64,000 nucleotides of DNA from JAAZZY01 sp964612505 (GCA_964612505.1 CAZTEX010000011.1:1-64000), one strand, 5' to 3'; shown: positions 1 through 9,936, numbered from the stretch's first letter. Notes: a model not told the origin generated them from the sequence alone. Numbers and translations: made by a program.

Positions 1-1077
1 AGGGAGAGAGAAGGGTACGTGATGGTTCGTCACAAGCCCTTTATAGACATTTAAACCCTCTGCAAGGCCTTTATCTTTGCGAAAGGCCTCTTTATAACCG
101 CAATTGGCAAGTTCTAGAATATAGTGTGTGGTGGCATTCACTAGGGCTCGAGTGGCTGTTTTTGCGCAAGCTCCTGGCATATTGGTGACGCAATAATGAA
201 TTATATCCTCTTCGATATAGGTGGGGTCTGTGTGAGTTGTAGGTCTAGAACTTTCAAAACACCCCCCCTGATCAATAGAAACATCCACAATCACGCTTCT
301 TGGTTGCATCTTTTTGAGCATATTTCTTGTAAGGACCTTGGGCGTTAATTTACCAGGTATTAGTACAGCGCCTATGATTAAGTCAGCTGTTTGAGCCGTT
401 TTTTCAACAGTCATTTCAGTTGAGAAAAGAGTTTTTAATTGGGAATGGAACGTGTTATCAATCATGCGAAGGCGCTCTATATTATTATCTAAAATGGTCA
501 CATGAGCCCCTAGTCCTAAAGCCATACGAGCAGCGTTAAGACCCGCAACGCCTCCTCCAATCACGACAACATTGGCAGGTTGAACACCAGGAACCCCTCC
601 TAATAAAACACCCTTGCCTCCATGACTTAACTGAAGAGCTGTTGCCCCTGCTTGAATAGAGATGCGCCCGGCTATTTCACTCATTGGTGTTAAAATGGGC
701 AGGTTCCCTCGATTATCCGTGATTGTTTCCATTGCAATGGCGATCACCTTTTTATCAATGAGGACTTGGGTTAGTTTAGGTTCAGGGCTTAGATGAAGAA
801 AACAAAATAAAATCTGGTTGGCATGCATTAATGAAAATTCAGAAGGCTGTGGCTCTTTCACTTTGATGACCATTTCCGCAGCCCAAGCCTCTTTGGCTGT
901 GGAAACAATTTTAGCTCCAGCCTTGGCGTAAAGCTCATCTGTATAACCCAAAACTTTTCCTGCATGAGTTTCAACCATCACTTTATGTCCAGCGCGGGTC
1001 AATAAGTGAACAAGCTCAGGGGTTGCCCCCACTCGATATTCATGATTCTTAACTTCTTTAGGAACACCAATTAACAT
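1..1077 (-). CDS. ald: Alanine dehydrogenase, 3' end cut by window edge
   Basis: Catalyses reversible NAD-dependent deamination of L-alanine to pyruvate and ammonia. My translation of the minus strand from the ATG at 1077-1075 opens MLIGVPKEVKNHEYRV, the standard Ald/PNT start, and stays open to base 1, giving 359 residues. The family is about 370 long, so only the last few residues are missing. The Rossmann motif VVVIGGGVAGLNAARMALG lies near residues 160-180. The conserved C-terminal stretch GLAEGLNVYKG is present before the edge. Its presence with glutamate dehydrogenase in the same window suggests use of amino acids as carbon and nitrogen sources. The close relative, NAD(P) transhydrogenase alpha subunit, is less likely given the Ald-type termini. 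Confidence 0.93.
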   Translation of the reverse strand, partial: MLIGVPKEVKNHEYRVGATPELVHLLTRAGHKVMVETHAGKVLGYTDELYAKAGAKIVSTAKEAWAAEMVIKVKEPQPSEFSLMHANQILFCFLHLSPEPKLTQVLIDKKVIAIAMETITDNRGNLPILTPMSEIAGRISIQAGATALQLSHGGKGVLLGGVPGVQPANVVVIGGGVAGLNAARMALGLGAHVTILDNNIERLRMIDNTFHSQLKTLFSTEMTVEKTAQTADLIIGAVLIPGKLTPKVLTRNMLKKMQPRSVIVDVSIDQGGCFESSRPTTHTDPTYIEEDIIHYCVTNMPGACAKTATRALVNATTHYILELANCGYKEAFRKDKGLAEGLNVYKGLVTNHHVPFSLP

Positions 1078-1126
1078 AATTTTTTACCAGAGGGTTATTT
1101 TGTGAATATATCTGGTAAATAAGCTA

Positions 1127-4100
1127 TTAAGCTGAAATTGTCGATGTATTTTCTGGAGACGCTTGATCATTAAATTCAAAAGGGATCACTTTGGTGACGC
1201 CTTTTTCTTCCATGGAAATACCAAGAAGGATGTCTGCCATTGCCATTGTTCGCTTATTATGGGTGATAATAATGAACTGGTGATTTTTGACGAATTGTTT
1301 TAAGACGCGCGTAAAGCGCTCGATGTTAGTGTCATCTAAAGGAGCGTCTACTTCGTCAAGGATGCAAAAAGGGATAGACTGTGTTTCAAAAAGAGCAAAT
1401 AAAAGAGCTAAGGCTGTTAAGCATTTTTCTCCCCCAGACATTTGTTGAATGGAGCGCATCTTTTTGCCAGGGGGCTGAGCGATGATTTCAATACCAGCTT
1501 CTAAAATGTCTTCGTTAGGGTTAAGTTCTAAGTCCGCTTCTCCCCCATTGAATAAAAGGGTGTAGTTTGCTTTGAAATGTTTACGAATATTTTCAAAAGT
1601 TTCTGAAAACATCTGGCGACTTGTGTTATCGAGTTCAGAGATAACTTCAACGAGCTTATCTTTAGATTGATTTAAGTCGTCTACTTGACATTGAAGAAAT
1701 GTAAATCGCTCTTGTTGCTCCTTACAATCAGCAACAGCTTTTAAGTTGACTTCGGTGAAACCCGTTAAGCTGCGGCGCAGCCTTTTGACGTCTCGATCTG
1801 CTTTGATAATGGAAAATTCTTCAGGTATAGAAAATAAAAGAATCTGCTCTTTTTCAAATTGATATTTTTCAAAGATCTCACCAAAGTAAAGATTGTTTTC
1901 AGCTTGTAGCTGGGCGCTTTGATTGTTAATCTCTATATCAGCCCCTTGAAGACTTTCTAATTCCAGCCGTAGATTAGATAACTTTAGGCTCCAAGCACTC
2001 TCTTCTTTTTCCAGCTTTTCTAAGCCATCTTCACAGCTATGATAATATTGATCTGCATTTGTTAACTTCTCAGTCAGTTCTTTTTCTTTTTGTTGGTAGC
2101 TTGGACTTTCCTCGGAAAGCTTATGATAAGTATTTTCATTAGACTCAATTTGAGAGTTCATCTTTTGAATCTGATCTTCAAAGTCGACACTTTTTGATTC
2201 AAAAACTTTAATGGCTTCATTGAGTGCTTGTGAATCTCTTTCTATATGTTTAATGCGGTTTTCAAGTGATTGTTTGAGAGAGCGCTTTTCATTGAGTTGT
2301 TGAAAATTTCTTTCAAATTCATTTTCAATTTTTTTGAAATGAGACTCTAATTGAGCACGTTTATCTTTTTCTTGATGATAAAGCTCTGCTGTTTCTTTTT
2401 GTTTTTTTTCTAATAAAAGGAGTGTGTCGCTTAAAGAGGTTCTTTTTTCTTGAAAATCTTTAGAGTTGTTTTCAAGTCTTGCTATTTCTTCTTGAAGAGA
2501 TCTTGTTTTTAATTCACTTTCTCGAAGAGCCATGTTCAATTTATGAAATTGCAGATTGAGGCTTTTTTGCTCATTTAAAGAAATGTCATAATTTTTTTGT
2601 TTCTCTTGTAATAAATTACTGAGCTCTAATTTTTCTTGTTCGAGAATCAAAAGCTCTTTGTAGGTCGATTGCAGTTCACTTTCTCTTAAAAAGAGATTGT
2701 TTTTTTCTTGAGCTAGATGATGAATCACTTTTTTATGATCGATAAAAAATTCTTTGTTAATCAAACAAAAAGAGGTTGAATTGCCTGAAATAACATCGCT
2801 CTCTGTGACTTGGCTCAAGAAGTGATTTGAGACAATATTAGGTTTTGCAAACGCTTGGTGAGCGCTTTGCTGGCTGAGATGTTCAATGCATAAAATGGAG
2901 AAGTTTTGCAAGTTGTGCTCTTTAGCAAAACTCAAGATAACTTCTAAGTCTTGCTGAGATTTTGTGACGATGGTTTGCAAGTATGGGCCCAGCAGGGCAG
3001 CGAGACATGTTTCATACCCAGCTTCTGGATTAATCCACTCCGCTAAAGGAGAAAGTTTGCCAAAAAGGGAATGCGAAGGATTTTTTGAGCTTTCGAGTAG
3101 TTTTTTAGTCGCTCTTCCATAGCCATCAAATTCATCTTTCAACTTTTGAAGTAAGCCGACCTTGGCATTTTTGGAAGTAATTTTATCAGAAAGAAGAGAA
3201 AAGGCCTCTTTTAATGAGTCCATTTGCTCTTTTTGCTCGAGCAGAAGGGTGTGGACCTCTTCTAAGCTTTGCTGTGTTTCTTGAAGGGCTTTTTGTGATT
3301 CTGTATGGCTGAGTGCAAAAGAGTCTAGTAGCGCTTGTTTTTCAGACAGGCGATGAGTGGCCTCTTTTTCCATTTCAAGAAGATTTGTTTGTCTCTCTAA
3401 AGTGTTGTCTAACTGAGACGTGGCTCGCCCTAACTGCATTTGTAGATCGTTTTCAAAGTTGACTGTTTTCATTAAAGCGCTTTGACTTTCTTTTCTGTGA
3501 ATGCTTTCTTGATGAACTCTTTTTTCAAGCTCTTCTAAAAAAGAAAAAGATTTGTGATGTTCTTCAGTCAGAGTCGACAAATCGTTTTGGTGAGTTTTTA
3601 ACTTATCTTGGTTAGCGAGATAGACTTTATGTTCTTGCAGATGCTTTTGATGAAATTGCTGCAATGCCTGCTTTAAATGTTGCCCTTGTTCTAAAATTTC
3701 TTCGAGCTTCTTTTGATGTGTCTTAAATTCAAAAGAGACAAGCTCTTTGGCTTTTTTAAATTCAAAGAAGTTTTCATATGCTTTTTTAGCCAGTTCGGAT
3801 TGCTCTTGATAGCTTATTTTATGAGTTTTTAGATTCTCTTCAATCTCGGTAATTTGTGTCTTAATCTGGCTTTGTTGAAATGCTTTCTCTTTTAAAAAGG
3901 CCTTCAGCTCTGTCTGCTTTTTGTCATTTTCTTGCCATTTGGCAATAATCAATTCTTGATCGAGTTTTTCTAATTCATCTTTTTGTTTTTTATAGATCTG
4001 AGCTTCTTCTGCTTGTTTTTGCAAAGTTTCAATTTGCTTGTTGACCTCAGCTTGAATATCCAAAACTCGTTTTAGATTGGTTTCTACTTGGCCTAGCTTG

Positions 4101-4636
4101 CGAAAAGCCTCTTTGCGCTTTTCTTTAAAATGCATGATTTTAGCAGCTTCTTCAAAAATGTCTCGACGTTCGTAAGGGGTAGACATAATTAAGTCATCAA
4201 TTTTGCCTTGTTCAAAAATATAAAAGGCATTTTTACCAAGTCCTGCTTCCCATAAGAGTTGATGAATATCTTTGAGGCGTGCTGGATTGCGGTTGACAAG
4301 CCATTCTGATTCACCGGTTCTATAGAGTCTACGTGTAATGCAAATCTCTTGATAGTCTACCGATAAGGATTGTTTAATATTGGTGAACGTTAAAGAAATC
4401 TGAGCGTAATTGAGAGGGCTTCTTTTGGCTGTTCCTGAGAAAATAACATCGGTCATTTTGTCGCTGCGCAAAGCCTTCGCTGTCGGCCCGCCAAGTACCC
4501 AGCGAAAAGCATCGACAACATTGGATTTACCACAACCATTGGGTCCGACAATCGCAGTCACTGGTTTGGAGAAATGAATTGTGGTTTTATCGGCAAAAGA
4601 TTTGAAGCCGAAAATCTCAATTTTTTCTAGATACAT
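1127..4636 (-). CDS. smc: Chromosome segregation protein SMC
   Basis: Condensin-type ATPase that organises and segregates the chromosome, working with ScpA/ScpB. At 1169 residues it is full length for bacterial SMC. The N-terminal head has Walker A GPNGCGKSN at residues 31-39. Two long coiled-coil arms flank a hinge at about residues 500-650 (GYETCLAALLGP region). The C-terminal head has the ABC signature MSGGEKCLTAL near 1067 and Walker B FCILDEVDAPLDD near 1090. It is on the minus strand just upstream of ald. No clear Shine-Dalgarno precedes the ATG. The 222 bases between this gene and the next one upstream are AT-rich and hold no gene. Confidence 0.97.
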   Translation of the reverse strand: MYLEKIEIFGFKSFADKTTIHFSKPVTAIVGPNGCGKSNVVDAFRWVLGGPTAKALRSDKMTDVIFSGTAKRSPLNYAQISLTFTNIKQSLSVDYQEICITRRLYRTGESEWLVNRNPARLKDIHQLLWEAGLGKNAFYIFEQGKIDDLIMSTPYERRDIFEEAAKIMHFKEKRKEAFRKLGQVETNLKRVLDIQAEVNKQIETLQKQAEEAQIYKKQKDELEKLDQELIIAKWQENDKKQTELKAFLKEKAFQQSQIKTQITEIEENLKTHKISYQEQSELAKKAYENFFEFKKAKELVSFEFKTHQKKLEEILEQGQHLKQALQQFHQKHLQEHKVYLANQDKLKTHQNDLSTLTEEHHKSFSFLEELEKRVHQESIHRKESQSALMKTVNFENDLQMQLGRATSQLDNTLERQTNLLEMEKEATHRLSEKQALLDSFALSHTESQKALQETQQSLEEVHTLLLEQKEQMDSLKEAFSLLSDKITSKNAKVGLLQKLKDEFDGYGRATKKLLESSKNPSHSLFGKLSPLAEWINPEAGYETCLAALLGPYLQTIVTKSQQDLEVILSFAKEHNLQNFSILCIEHLSQQSAHQAFAKPNIVSNHFLSQVTESDVISGNSTSFCLINKEFFIDHKKVIHHLAQEKNNLFLRESELQSTYKELLILEQEKLELSNLLQEKQKNYDISLNEQKSLNLQFHKLNMALRESELKTRSLQEEIARLENNSKDFQEKRTSLSDTLLLLEKKQKETAELYHQEKDKRAQLESHFKKIENEFERNFQQLNEKRSLKQSLENRIKHIERDSQALNEAIKVFESKSVDFEDQIQKMNSQIESNENTYHKLSEESPSYQQKEKELTEKLTNADQYYHSCEDGLEKLEKEESAWSLKLSNLRLELESLQGADIEINNQSAQLQAENNLYFGEIFEKYQFEKEQILLFSIPEEFSIIKADRDVKRLRRSLTGFTEVNLKAVADCKEQQERFTFLQCQVDDLNQSKDKLVEVISELDNTSRQMFSETFENIRKHFKANYTLLFNGGEADLELNPNEDILEAGIEIIAQPPGKKMRSIQQMSGGEKCLTALALLFALFETQSIPFCILDEVDAPLDDTNIERFTRVLKQFVKNHQFIIITHNKRTMAMADILLGISMEEKGVTKVIPFEFNDQASPENTSTISA

Positions 4637-4858
4637 TTAAAACCAAATTTTATTTTTACGTCTTGCTCTAGCTATGCCAAAAAAAGTGCTATAAAACAAG
4701 AACAAATTAACAATGTTTTAACTTTTTTAAAGAAGCGGATATTTTATTAAAAATGGAGATTTAATTTAATCTTTTTCAACTAAGTTAATAAGATTAATAG
4801 ATATTGGACATTAAGATGAAATTAAATATTAAAATTTATTTTGACAAAAGTGAATTAT

Positions 4859-5629
4859 TTAACTGCTTGTATTTGTATTATGGCTAGAGTGGTATGCGGC
4901 GATATAAGTATTTGTTTTAGAAGATTCAAAGAATTTGCCCCCTCCAGTAAATACATAACCATCCCCTGTAAACTCACAAACAAAACCTTGCCCGGAAAAT
5001 AGAAGTGGCTTTACTGCACCCCCATACATTTTTAAAGAGCAATCAAGTCCCTCTGTAAATCCAATGAGCGCTTCGTTATTAACAATCACGGGTTGATCTG
5101 ATGTTATTTTGATGGCCCGAATAGGGCCGTAGAGTGAATAAATAAAAACTTTTCCCGTTTTATCGATCGTTTCTGGATCAATTGTTGCAAGTGCTGTTGA
5201 AATTCCTTTTCCTTTTAACCAACCTGTGATTCCCTCATAGCTTGTGTCGATATCAACATTGGATGAATTCCCAACTAAAGAGCCTTTACAAATGATTAAG
5301 TTAGGCGCATCAGGTGATAGCTTATACTCGAGTATTTGATGATGAAAATTTTCTTCTAGACATATCCAACTTCCCCCGTCCTTTCCTATGACAGTATTTG
5401 TAAAAAGATATTCTGTTCCTAGAAAATAATTTTTTATTCTCTGCCACAAAGTTCTTGGGGGCATATGAGTTTCAATAGAGACGTTTTTATAAGCTAAAGT
5501 CCAATAGGCTTGAAAGTCTATAGATTCTTGAGGGTTAATTTTAATGGCTCCAATAGGCGTATCGGATGAAAGTTGAGGGTTTAGAAATGAGTCTGTAGGA
5601 TCTGAAAGAAAACGAAAATTACAAGACAT
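4859..5629 (-). CDS. AIM24-family (TIGR00266-like) protein
   Basis: 256 residues. From about residue 70 the sequence follows the AIM24 / TIGR00266 pattern of a beta-rich fold: a glycine-rich LFTNTVIGKDGGSWICL, then a segment about a large quantity on the surface (LIICKGSLVGNSSNVDID), YSLYGPIRAIKI, VVNNEALIGFTE-like (here VIVNNEALIGFTEGLD) and FSGQGFVCEFTGDGYVF near the C terminus. The family is widespread in bacteria and named after a yeast mitochondrial protein; its biochemical role is unclear. The ATG has a GAGG about nine bases upstream. No signal peptide or membrane segment is evident, so a cytosolic protein is likely. The family call rests on recalled motif order, not a search. Confidence 0.75.
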   Translation of the reverse strand: MSCNFRFLSDPTDSFLNPQLSSDTPIGAIKINPQESIDFQAYWTLAYKNVSIETHMPPRTLWQRIKNYFLGTEYLFTNTVIGKDGGSWICLEENFHHQILEYKLSPDAPNLIICKGSLVGNSSNVDIDTSYEGITGWLKGKGISTALATIDPETIDKTGKVFIYSLYGPIRAIKITSDQPVIVNNEALIGFTEGLDCSLKMYGGAVKPLLFSGQGFVCEFTGDGYVFTGGGKFFESSKTNTYIAAYHSSHNTNTSS

Positions 5630-5674
5630 TATTCAAACCTCAAAGCAAGAATGAGTTTACCCATTATTCTAGCA

Positions 5675-6349
5675 TTAAATGTAATAAAAGTAATCATTTA
5701 AAAAGCTGCGAACTGCAGGTATTGCATGATCTTTAATCCAAGCAATCGAAGGACTAGATTCTCTATTACTAGGATCGATGGAACTCAGAGCATCTTGTCG
5801 AATCGAATAAGCAAGGCATCCTAGTAAAATGGCATTGCCAATCACTTGAGCTGGCAAAGTAGATCCAAAAGCAGTGGAGGCAAGGATAATGGGTATGCAA
5901 GATAGAGCCATATTGACTACATTGTGAGCCATCGATCTATTAGAGCGATTTCCCGAAAGCCACTGAGTAGAAGCAATCGTAAAATCACAAGTTTGTTTAA
6001 CAAAAATGCATTCCTTTAAAAAGTTAGTAGCAGGGTGCTGGCTGATTAATTGGACTGTTTGTTGCATCTCAGTAAAGTTAAAGAGAGAGCTAGCCATTTG
6101 TGTCGTTACTTGAGAGGAGAGGTTTAATTGTTCTGCGTTGGCTAACAGCGGATGAAGGGTGTTGTTCATTGGCAAGTTTGCAGCTAAATTAGGATAACCA
6201 CCTAAAAAATAGAGGGATTTCGCAGCAATCTTATAAGAAGAATTACAAAGCTCCCGAGCTTTGTTTAAGATCCCATAGCCATAAATGGCTTGAAGACCTC
6301 TCTCTATTGCCGCAAACCGCATGGGAGGTTTTAAAAAATTTAGATGCAT
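5675..6349 (-). CDS. Hypothetical protein with paired hydrophobic segments
   Basis: 224 residues, family not recognised. The notable feature is two hydrophobic stretches close together, roughly residues 143-162 (VVNMALSCIPIILASTAFGS) and 168-183 (VIGNAILLGCLAYSIR), joined by a very short loop. The rest is soluble-looking and rich in Asn and Ser. A closely spaced pair of helices is the layout of chlamydial inclusion membrane (Inc) proteins, but that layout alone is weak evidence. It sits 45 bases upstream of the AIM24-family gene on the same strand and may share its transcript. A second in-frame ATG at residue 10 is an alternative start. The 192-base gap on to serS holds no gene I can see. Confidence 0.65.
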   Translation of the reverse strand: MHLNFLKPPMRFAAIERGLQAIYGYGILNKARELCNSSYKIAAKSLYFLGGYPNLAANLPMNNTLHPLLANAEQLNLSSQVTTQMASSLFNFTEMQQTVQLISQHPATNFLKECIFVKQTCDFTIASTQWLSGNRSNRSMAHNVVNMALSCIPIILASTAFGSTLPAQVIGNAILLGCLAYSIRQDALSSIDPSNRESSPSIAWIKDHAIPAVRSFLNDYFYYI

Positions 6350-6541
6350 AACGTTAGTTTTAAGTGTTACCTTGCTCAGGTTTGATTGTGCCTGATTAAT
6401 GTTAAGATAGTATAAGGTTTTTAAAAAAGTCCTTCCAAAGAGGGGGTAAATAAGATATAGAATTTTTTTTACTATTAAAACTATCTTTCGATGACTTAAA
6501 ATGTTTTATAAATAAAAAATTTTACACTTTTTTCTCCTATT

Positions 6542-7825
6542 ATGATTGATATTAAGTTGCTTAGAGATAACTATTTAGATGTAGAGTCTAAATTGAAAAC
6601 CAAAGATAGCACCATCGATTTAGCTCCTTTGATGGCCCTTGATGAGAAAATTCGGAACCTCAAAACAGAAGTGGAAACACTCAAAAGTGATCGCAACGTC
6701 CTCTCTAAAGAGATTGGAGAGAAAAAGCGAACAGGGGGAGATACCAGCTCTCTTTTTAAGCAAGTAGGCCATTTTGGAGATAAAATCAAAGAAATCGACC
6801 ATCAGCTGGCAGATTTAGAGGCCTCCTTTGAACAGAAGCTCTCCATATTGCCCAATATCCCTCAAGATGGGATCAAAGTCTCATTAGATCCCAAAGATAA
6901 TGTCTGCGTTAAAGAGCATGGAAAAAAAACACATTTTAGCTTTCCATTTAAAAACCACCTTGAGCTCAATGAGCATCATGATCTTTTTGATTTAGAAAGA
7001 GGGGCTAAGATCTCTGGGGCGGGTTGGCCTGTCTATCGAGGATTAGGAGCAAGACTAGAGTGGGCACTTTTAAATTTGATGCTTGATTTTCATATTAAGA
7101 ACGGCTTTCTTCAGTGGATACCCCCTTTGCTGGTGCGCCCAGAAATGATGTATGGGGCTGGACAATATCCAAAATTTAAAGATCAGGCTTATGAACTCAG
7201 TGATGAGCAATATGATTTATGTCTCATTCCAACTGCAGAAGTGGCTTTAAATGCCCTTCACTTGGATGAAATTTTAACAGAAGAAGAACTTCCCCTGAAA
7301 TATGTGGCTTACACACCTTGCTTTCGCAGAGAAGCTGGCGCAGCAGGCAAAAATGAACGGGGACTTATCCGCACTCATCAATTTAATAAAGTGGAAATGT
7401 TTGCTTTTTGTCACCCTGACAAAAGTGAGAATATGTTTAATCTTTTTGTAGAAAGTGCAGAAGCTATTTTAGAATTGCTAGAACTTCCCTACAAAAGAAT
7501 GCTTTTAGTCACAGGGGATATGTCCTTTGCTGCAGCTAAAACTATTGACATTGAAGTTTTTTTACCAGGCCAAGATCGCTATATGGAAGTCTCCTCTATT
7601 TCCAACTGCAGCGATTTTCAGGCAAGAAGATCTAAGATCCGCTTTAAGTCGAAAGGGGGAGACAAACCTCGCTTTGTACACACTCTCAATGGCTCTGGAC
7701 TTGCGACCTCTCGCGTTATGGTGGCTCTTTTAGAAAATCATCAAAAAGCAGATGGATCTATTGCCATTCCTAAAGCGTTGCAGAGATATTTTGATGGTAA
7801 AGAAAAGTTGTTACCTAAGCGTTAA
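6542..7825 (+). CDS. serS: Seryl-tRNA synthetase
   Basis: Charges tRNA-Ser (and tRNA-Sec where present) with serine. 427 residues, full length for the family. The N-terminal antiparallel coiled-coil arm that grips the tRNA variable loop covers about residues 25-105. The class II motif 2 FRREAGAAGKNERGLIR starts near residue 260, and motif 3 NGSGLATSRVMVALLE lies near 383-398. No Shine-Dalgarno is visible before the ATG (upstream is TTTTTTCTCCTATT), though the start agrees with the family N terminus MIDIKLLRDN. In C. trachomatis, from memory, serS lies beside the same metal ATPase and membrane gene found downstream here. Confidence 0.97.
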   Translation: MIDIKLLRDNYLDVESKLKTKDSTIDLAPLMALDEKIRNLKTEVETLKSDRNVLSKEIGEKKRTGGDTSSLFKQVGHFGDKIKEIDHQLADLEASFEQKLSILPNIPQDGIKVSLDPKDNVCVKEHGKKTHFSFPFKNHLELNEHHDLFDLERGAKISGAGWPVYRGLGARLEWALLNLMLDFHIKNGFLQWIPPLLVRPEMMYGAGQYPKFKDQAYELSDEQYDLCLIPTAEVALNALHLDEILTEEELPLKYVAYTPCFRREAGAAGKNERGLIRTHQFNKVEMFAFCHPDKSENMFNLFVESAEAILELLELPYKRMLLVTGDMSFAAAKTIDIEVFLPGQDRYMEVSSISNCSDFQARRSKIRFKSKGGDKPRFVHTLNGSGLATSRVMVALLENHQKADGSIAIPKALQRYFDGKEKLLPKR

Positions 7826-7878
7826 AAAAATAGAAGTCTTCTTGCATACAACGTCTAAAAACGATATATACAAAGGCT

Positions 7879-9171
7879 ATGTCATACTTATTTAAATTTA
7901 TTAAAAACTCTGTCTCTTATTTCCATACGATTGAGCAAGCTAAGTTGCTGCTCTCTACTCACGGCTTTGAAGAACTTGACGAAAAGAATGAATTTACTTT
8001 GAAAGCAAATGGAAAATACTATGTGATCAGAGATGACAGCGCGCTAATTGCGTTTGTCATTCCAACAAAAAAACAAATTAGCAAAGCTCATATCCTGCTC
8101 AGCCATGCTGATAGTCCCACCTTTCGCATCAAACCAAATGGTGAGTATCAGAATGAAAATATGCTGTTATGGGGGCTAGAAACTTATGGTGGTCCGATTT
8201 ATTCCACGTGGTTTAATCGTAATTTAGGTTTTGCTGGAAGAGTTTTTTATGAGCAAAATAAAAAAATACACAGTACCCTTGTCCGATTTGATGACAATCC
8301 TATAATCATTACTCAACTTCCAATCCATATCGACCGCAATATCAACACTGAAGGGATGAAAGTCAACGCTCAAGAACAACTCAATGCTTTGGTTGCCCTG
8401 CAAGAGAAAGATCCAAAGAATAAAGAAACTTCCAAGAATTTGCTAGAAAGCTGTCTGAAAAAAAAGATCAAGTTTACTAAACTTTTAAATCATGAGTTAT
8501 TTGTCTATCCATTAGAAGAGCCTCGATTTTTAGGATTTGATAAGGATCTTTTTTCTGCTCCTCGCATTGATAATTTAGCTAGTGCTTCTGCGAGCTTAGA
8601 AGCTTTTTGTGAGAGCAGCAAACAAACAAGTGAAACCCATTTAAATATGATTTATTTGGCCTCTCATGAAGAGGTGGGCTCTAGAACTTTTTCAGGGGCA
8701 GATTCTCCTTTTTTTGGTAGCGTCTTTGAACGCATTTTTTTTCAACTTGGGCTTTCCTTTGAAAAGCTTCAACAATGTTTAGCTCAATCTACAGCCTATT
8801 CGATTGACGGCTCTCATGCTTTGGATCCTAAACATAAAGATTCTTATGAACCAAGGCACACCCCTCTTTTGGGTAATGGAATTACCATTAAAGTCGATTC
8901 TAGTGCTTGTTATGCCTATAATGCCCAAATGGTAGCTCGCCTTCAAGCGTTGCCAGCCAAGCATCAAATTAAATTTCAAACTTACCTTAAAAAAGGTGAC
9001 CAACGTCAAGGTAGTACTATCGGGCCTATATTTACTAAAAATTTAGGTGTAAAAACGTTAGATATAGGTCTTGCGCAACTATCAATGCATTCTTCTTGTG
9101 AAGTTGGCTCTTGCTGTGATTATGATCAATTAGTTAAACTATTGAGTTTAATTTTAAAAGATCAATTATAA
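7879..9171 (+). CDS. M18-family aminopeptidase (aspartyl aminopeptidase type)
   Basis: Cobalt/zinc-dependent exopeptidase that removes N-terminal acidic residues from peptides. 430 residues, matching the M18 family length. Metal-binding motifs are visible: the HADSP motif near residues 76-80, DNLASASASLEAF in the middle, the HEEVGSR motif near residue 263 with the catalytic glutamate, and the late SMHSSCE histidine near residue 410. It has no signal peptide, so cytosolic peptide turnover is likely. It lies 53 bases after serS and only 8 bases before the next gene, suggesting it heads or belongs to a transcript with the two metal-transport genes. No strong Shine-Dalgarno is seen before the ATG. 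Confidence 0.92.
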   Translation: MSYLFKFIKNSVSYFHTIEQAKLLLSTHGFEELDEKNEFTLKANGKYYVIRDDSALIAFVIPTKKQISKAHILLSHADSPTFRIKPNGEYQNENMLLWGLETYGGPIYSTWFNRNLGFAGRVFYEQNKKIHSTLVRFDDNPIIITQLPIHIDRNINTEGMKVNAQEQLNALVALQEKDPKNKETSKNLLESCLKKKIKFTKLLNHELFVYPLEEPRFLGFDKDLFSAPRIDNLASASASLEAFCESSKQTSETHLNMIYLASHEEVGSRTFSGADSPFFGSVFERIFFQLGLSFEKLQQCLAQSTAYSIDGSHALDPKHKDSYEPRHTPLLGNGITIKVDSSACYAYNAQMVARLQALPAKHQIKFQTYLKKGDQRQGSTIGPIFTKNLGVKTLDIGLAQLSMHSSCEVGSCCDYDQLVKLLSLILKDQL

Positions 9172-9179
9172 TTAACTAG

Positions 9180-9935
9180 ATGAACAATTTTAAAGAAGAA
9201 CACTTTGAAGGCAAAAATGCCTACGAGCATATTTTGCAAAAAAAAAGTGAAATAGCCAGCGAAATTCATGGTGAAGAGCTTCCAGGTCATTATGGAGCTT
9301 TTTTAGATGCCATGCGAGATGTCTCCATCTTGTTGATAGTCTTTTGTACAGTAGCCTTTGCTTGTGGCATTTCTTTAAAGCAAACCATGTTCATCTTGGT
9401 TCTTTTGACCCTTGCTTGGGCAGTGTGGAAAACCATTCGCTCCTCCTGGTTTAGTTGGTCACTCTTAGAGCGTCTTCATCGCGTGTTGCAAGAAGAGCGC
9501 TATGAAATTGAGCATCATAGAGAACAAGAAAAAGAAGAGCTTACTGCACTTTATGCCTCCAAAGGATTTCAAGGAGAGCTTTTAGAAGAGGTCATCCATG
9601 TGCTGATGGCAGATGATGAGCGCTTATTAAAAGTCATGATGGAAGAAGAAATGGGGCTCAATTTAGAGCATTATGAACATCCTCTTAAAATAGGAATGGG
9701 AGCGGCTCTAGGTTCATTAACGGCTGGAGCTTTATTAATTCTGGGACAATGGCTATGGCCCTATTTTGGATTAATTGCTTTAGCCATTATCATTAAAAGT
9801 AGCGCTGGAATCATCATGGCAAAACTACAAAAAAATGATAAACTATCTGCTTTAATTTGGAACTTTGGAGCTGCTATTGTCATGGTTGGCGTCAGCTATT
9901 TTTTAACTAAATGGATACAACCGTTATTTAATTGA
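9180..9935 (+). CDS. VIT1/CCC1-like membrane protein (possible Fe/Mn transporter)
   Basis: 251 residues. Two membrane segments lie at about 47-64 and 67-86, then a Glu-rich cytosolic section (about 95-170, including EERYEIEHHREQEKEEL and ADDERLLKVMMEEEMGL), then three more membrane segments to the C terminus. The order (two helices, acidic helical metal-binding domain, three helices) and the paired-glutamate helices resemble the VIT1/CCC1 family of iron/manganese transporters. Chlamydia has an uncharacterised membrane gene in the same position between serS and the P-type ATPase (CT728, from memory). The stop lies one base before the ATPase start, so the two are almost certainly co-translated. 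The substrate is inferred. Confidence 0.65.
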   Translation: MNNFKEEHFEGKNAYEHILQKKSEIASEIHGEELPGHYGAFLDAMRDVSILLIVFCTVAFACGISLKQTMFILVLLTLAWAVWKTIRSSWFSWSLLERLHRVLQEERYEIEHHREQEKEELTALYASKGFQGELLEEVIHVLMADDERLLKVMMEEEMGLNLEHYEHPLKIGMGAALGSLTAGALLILGQWLWPYFGLIALAIIIKSSAGIIMAKLQKNDKLSALIWNFGAAIVMVGVSYFLTKWIQPLFN

Positions 9936-9936
9936 T

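Noticed and set aside
6509..6545. Possible serS promoter (TTTACA with TATTAT overlapping the start codon)
   Set aside because: The boxes are only 11 bases apart, too close for a sigma70-type promoter.
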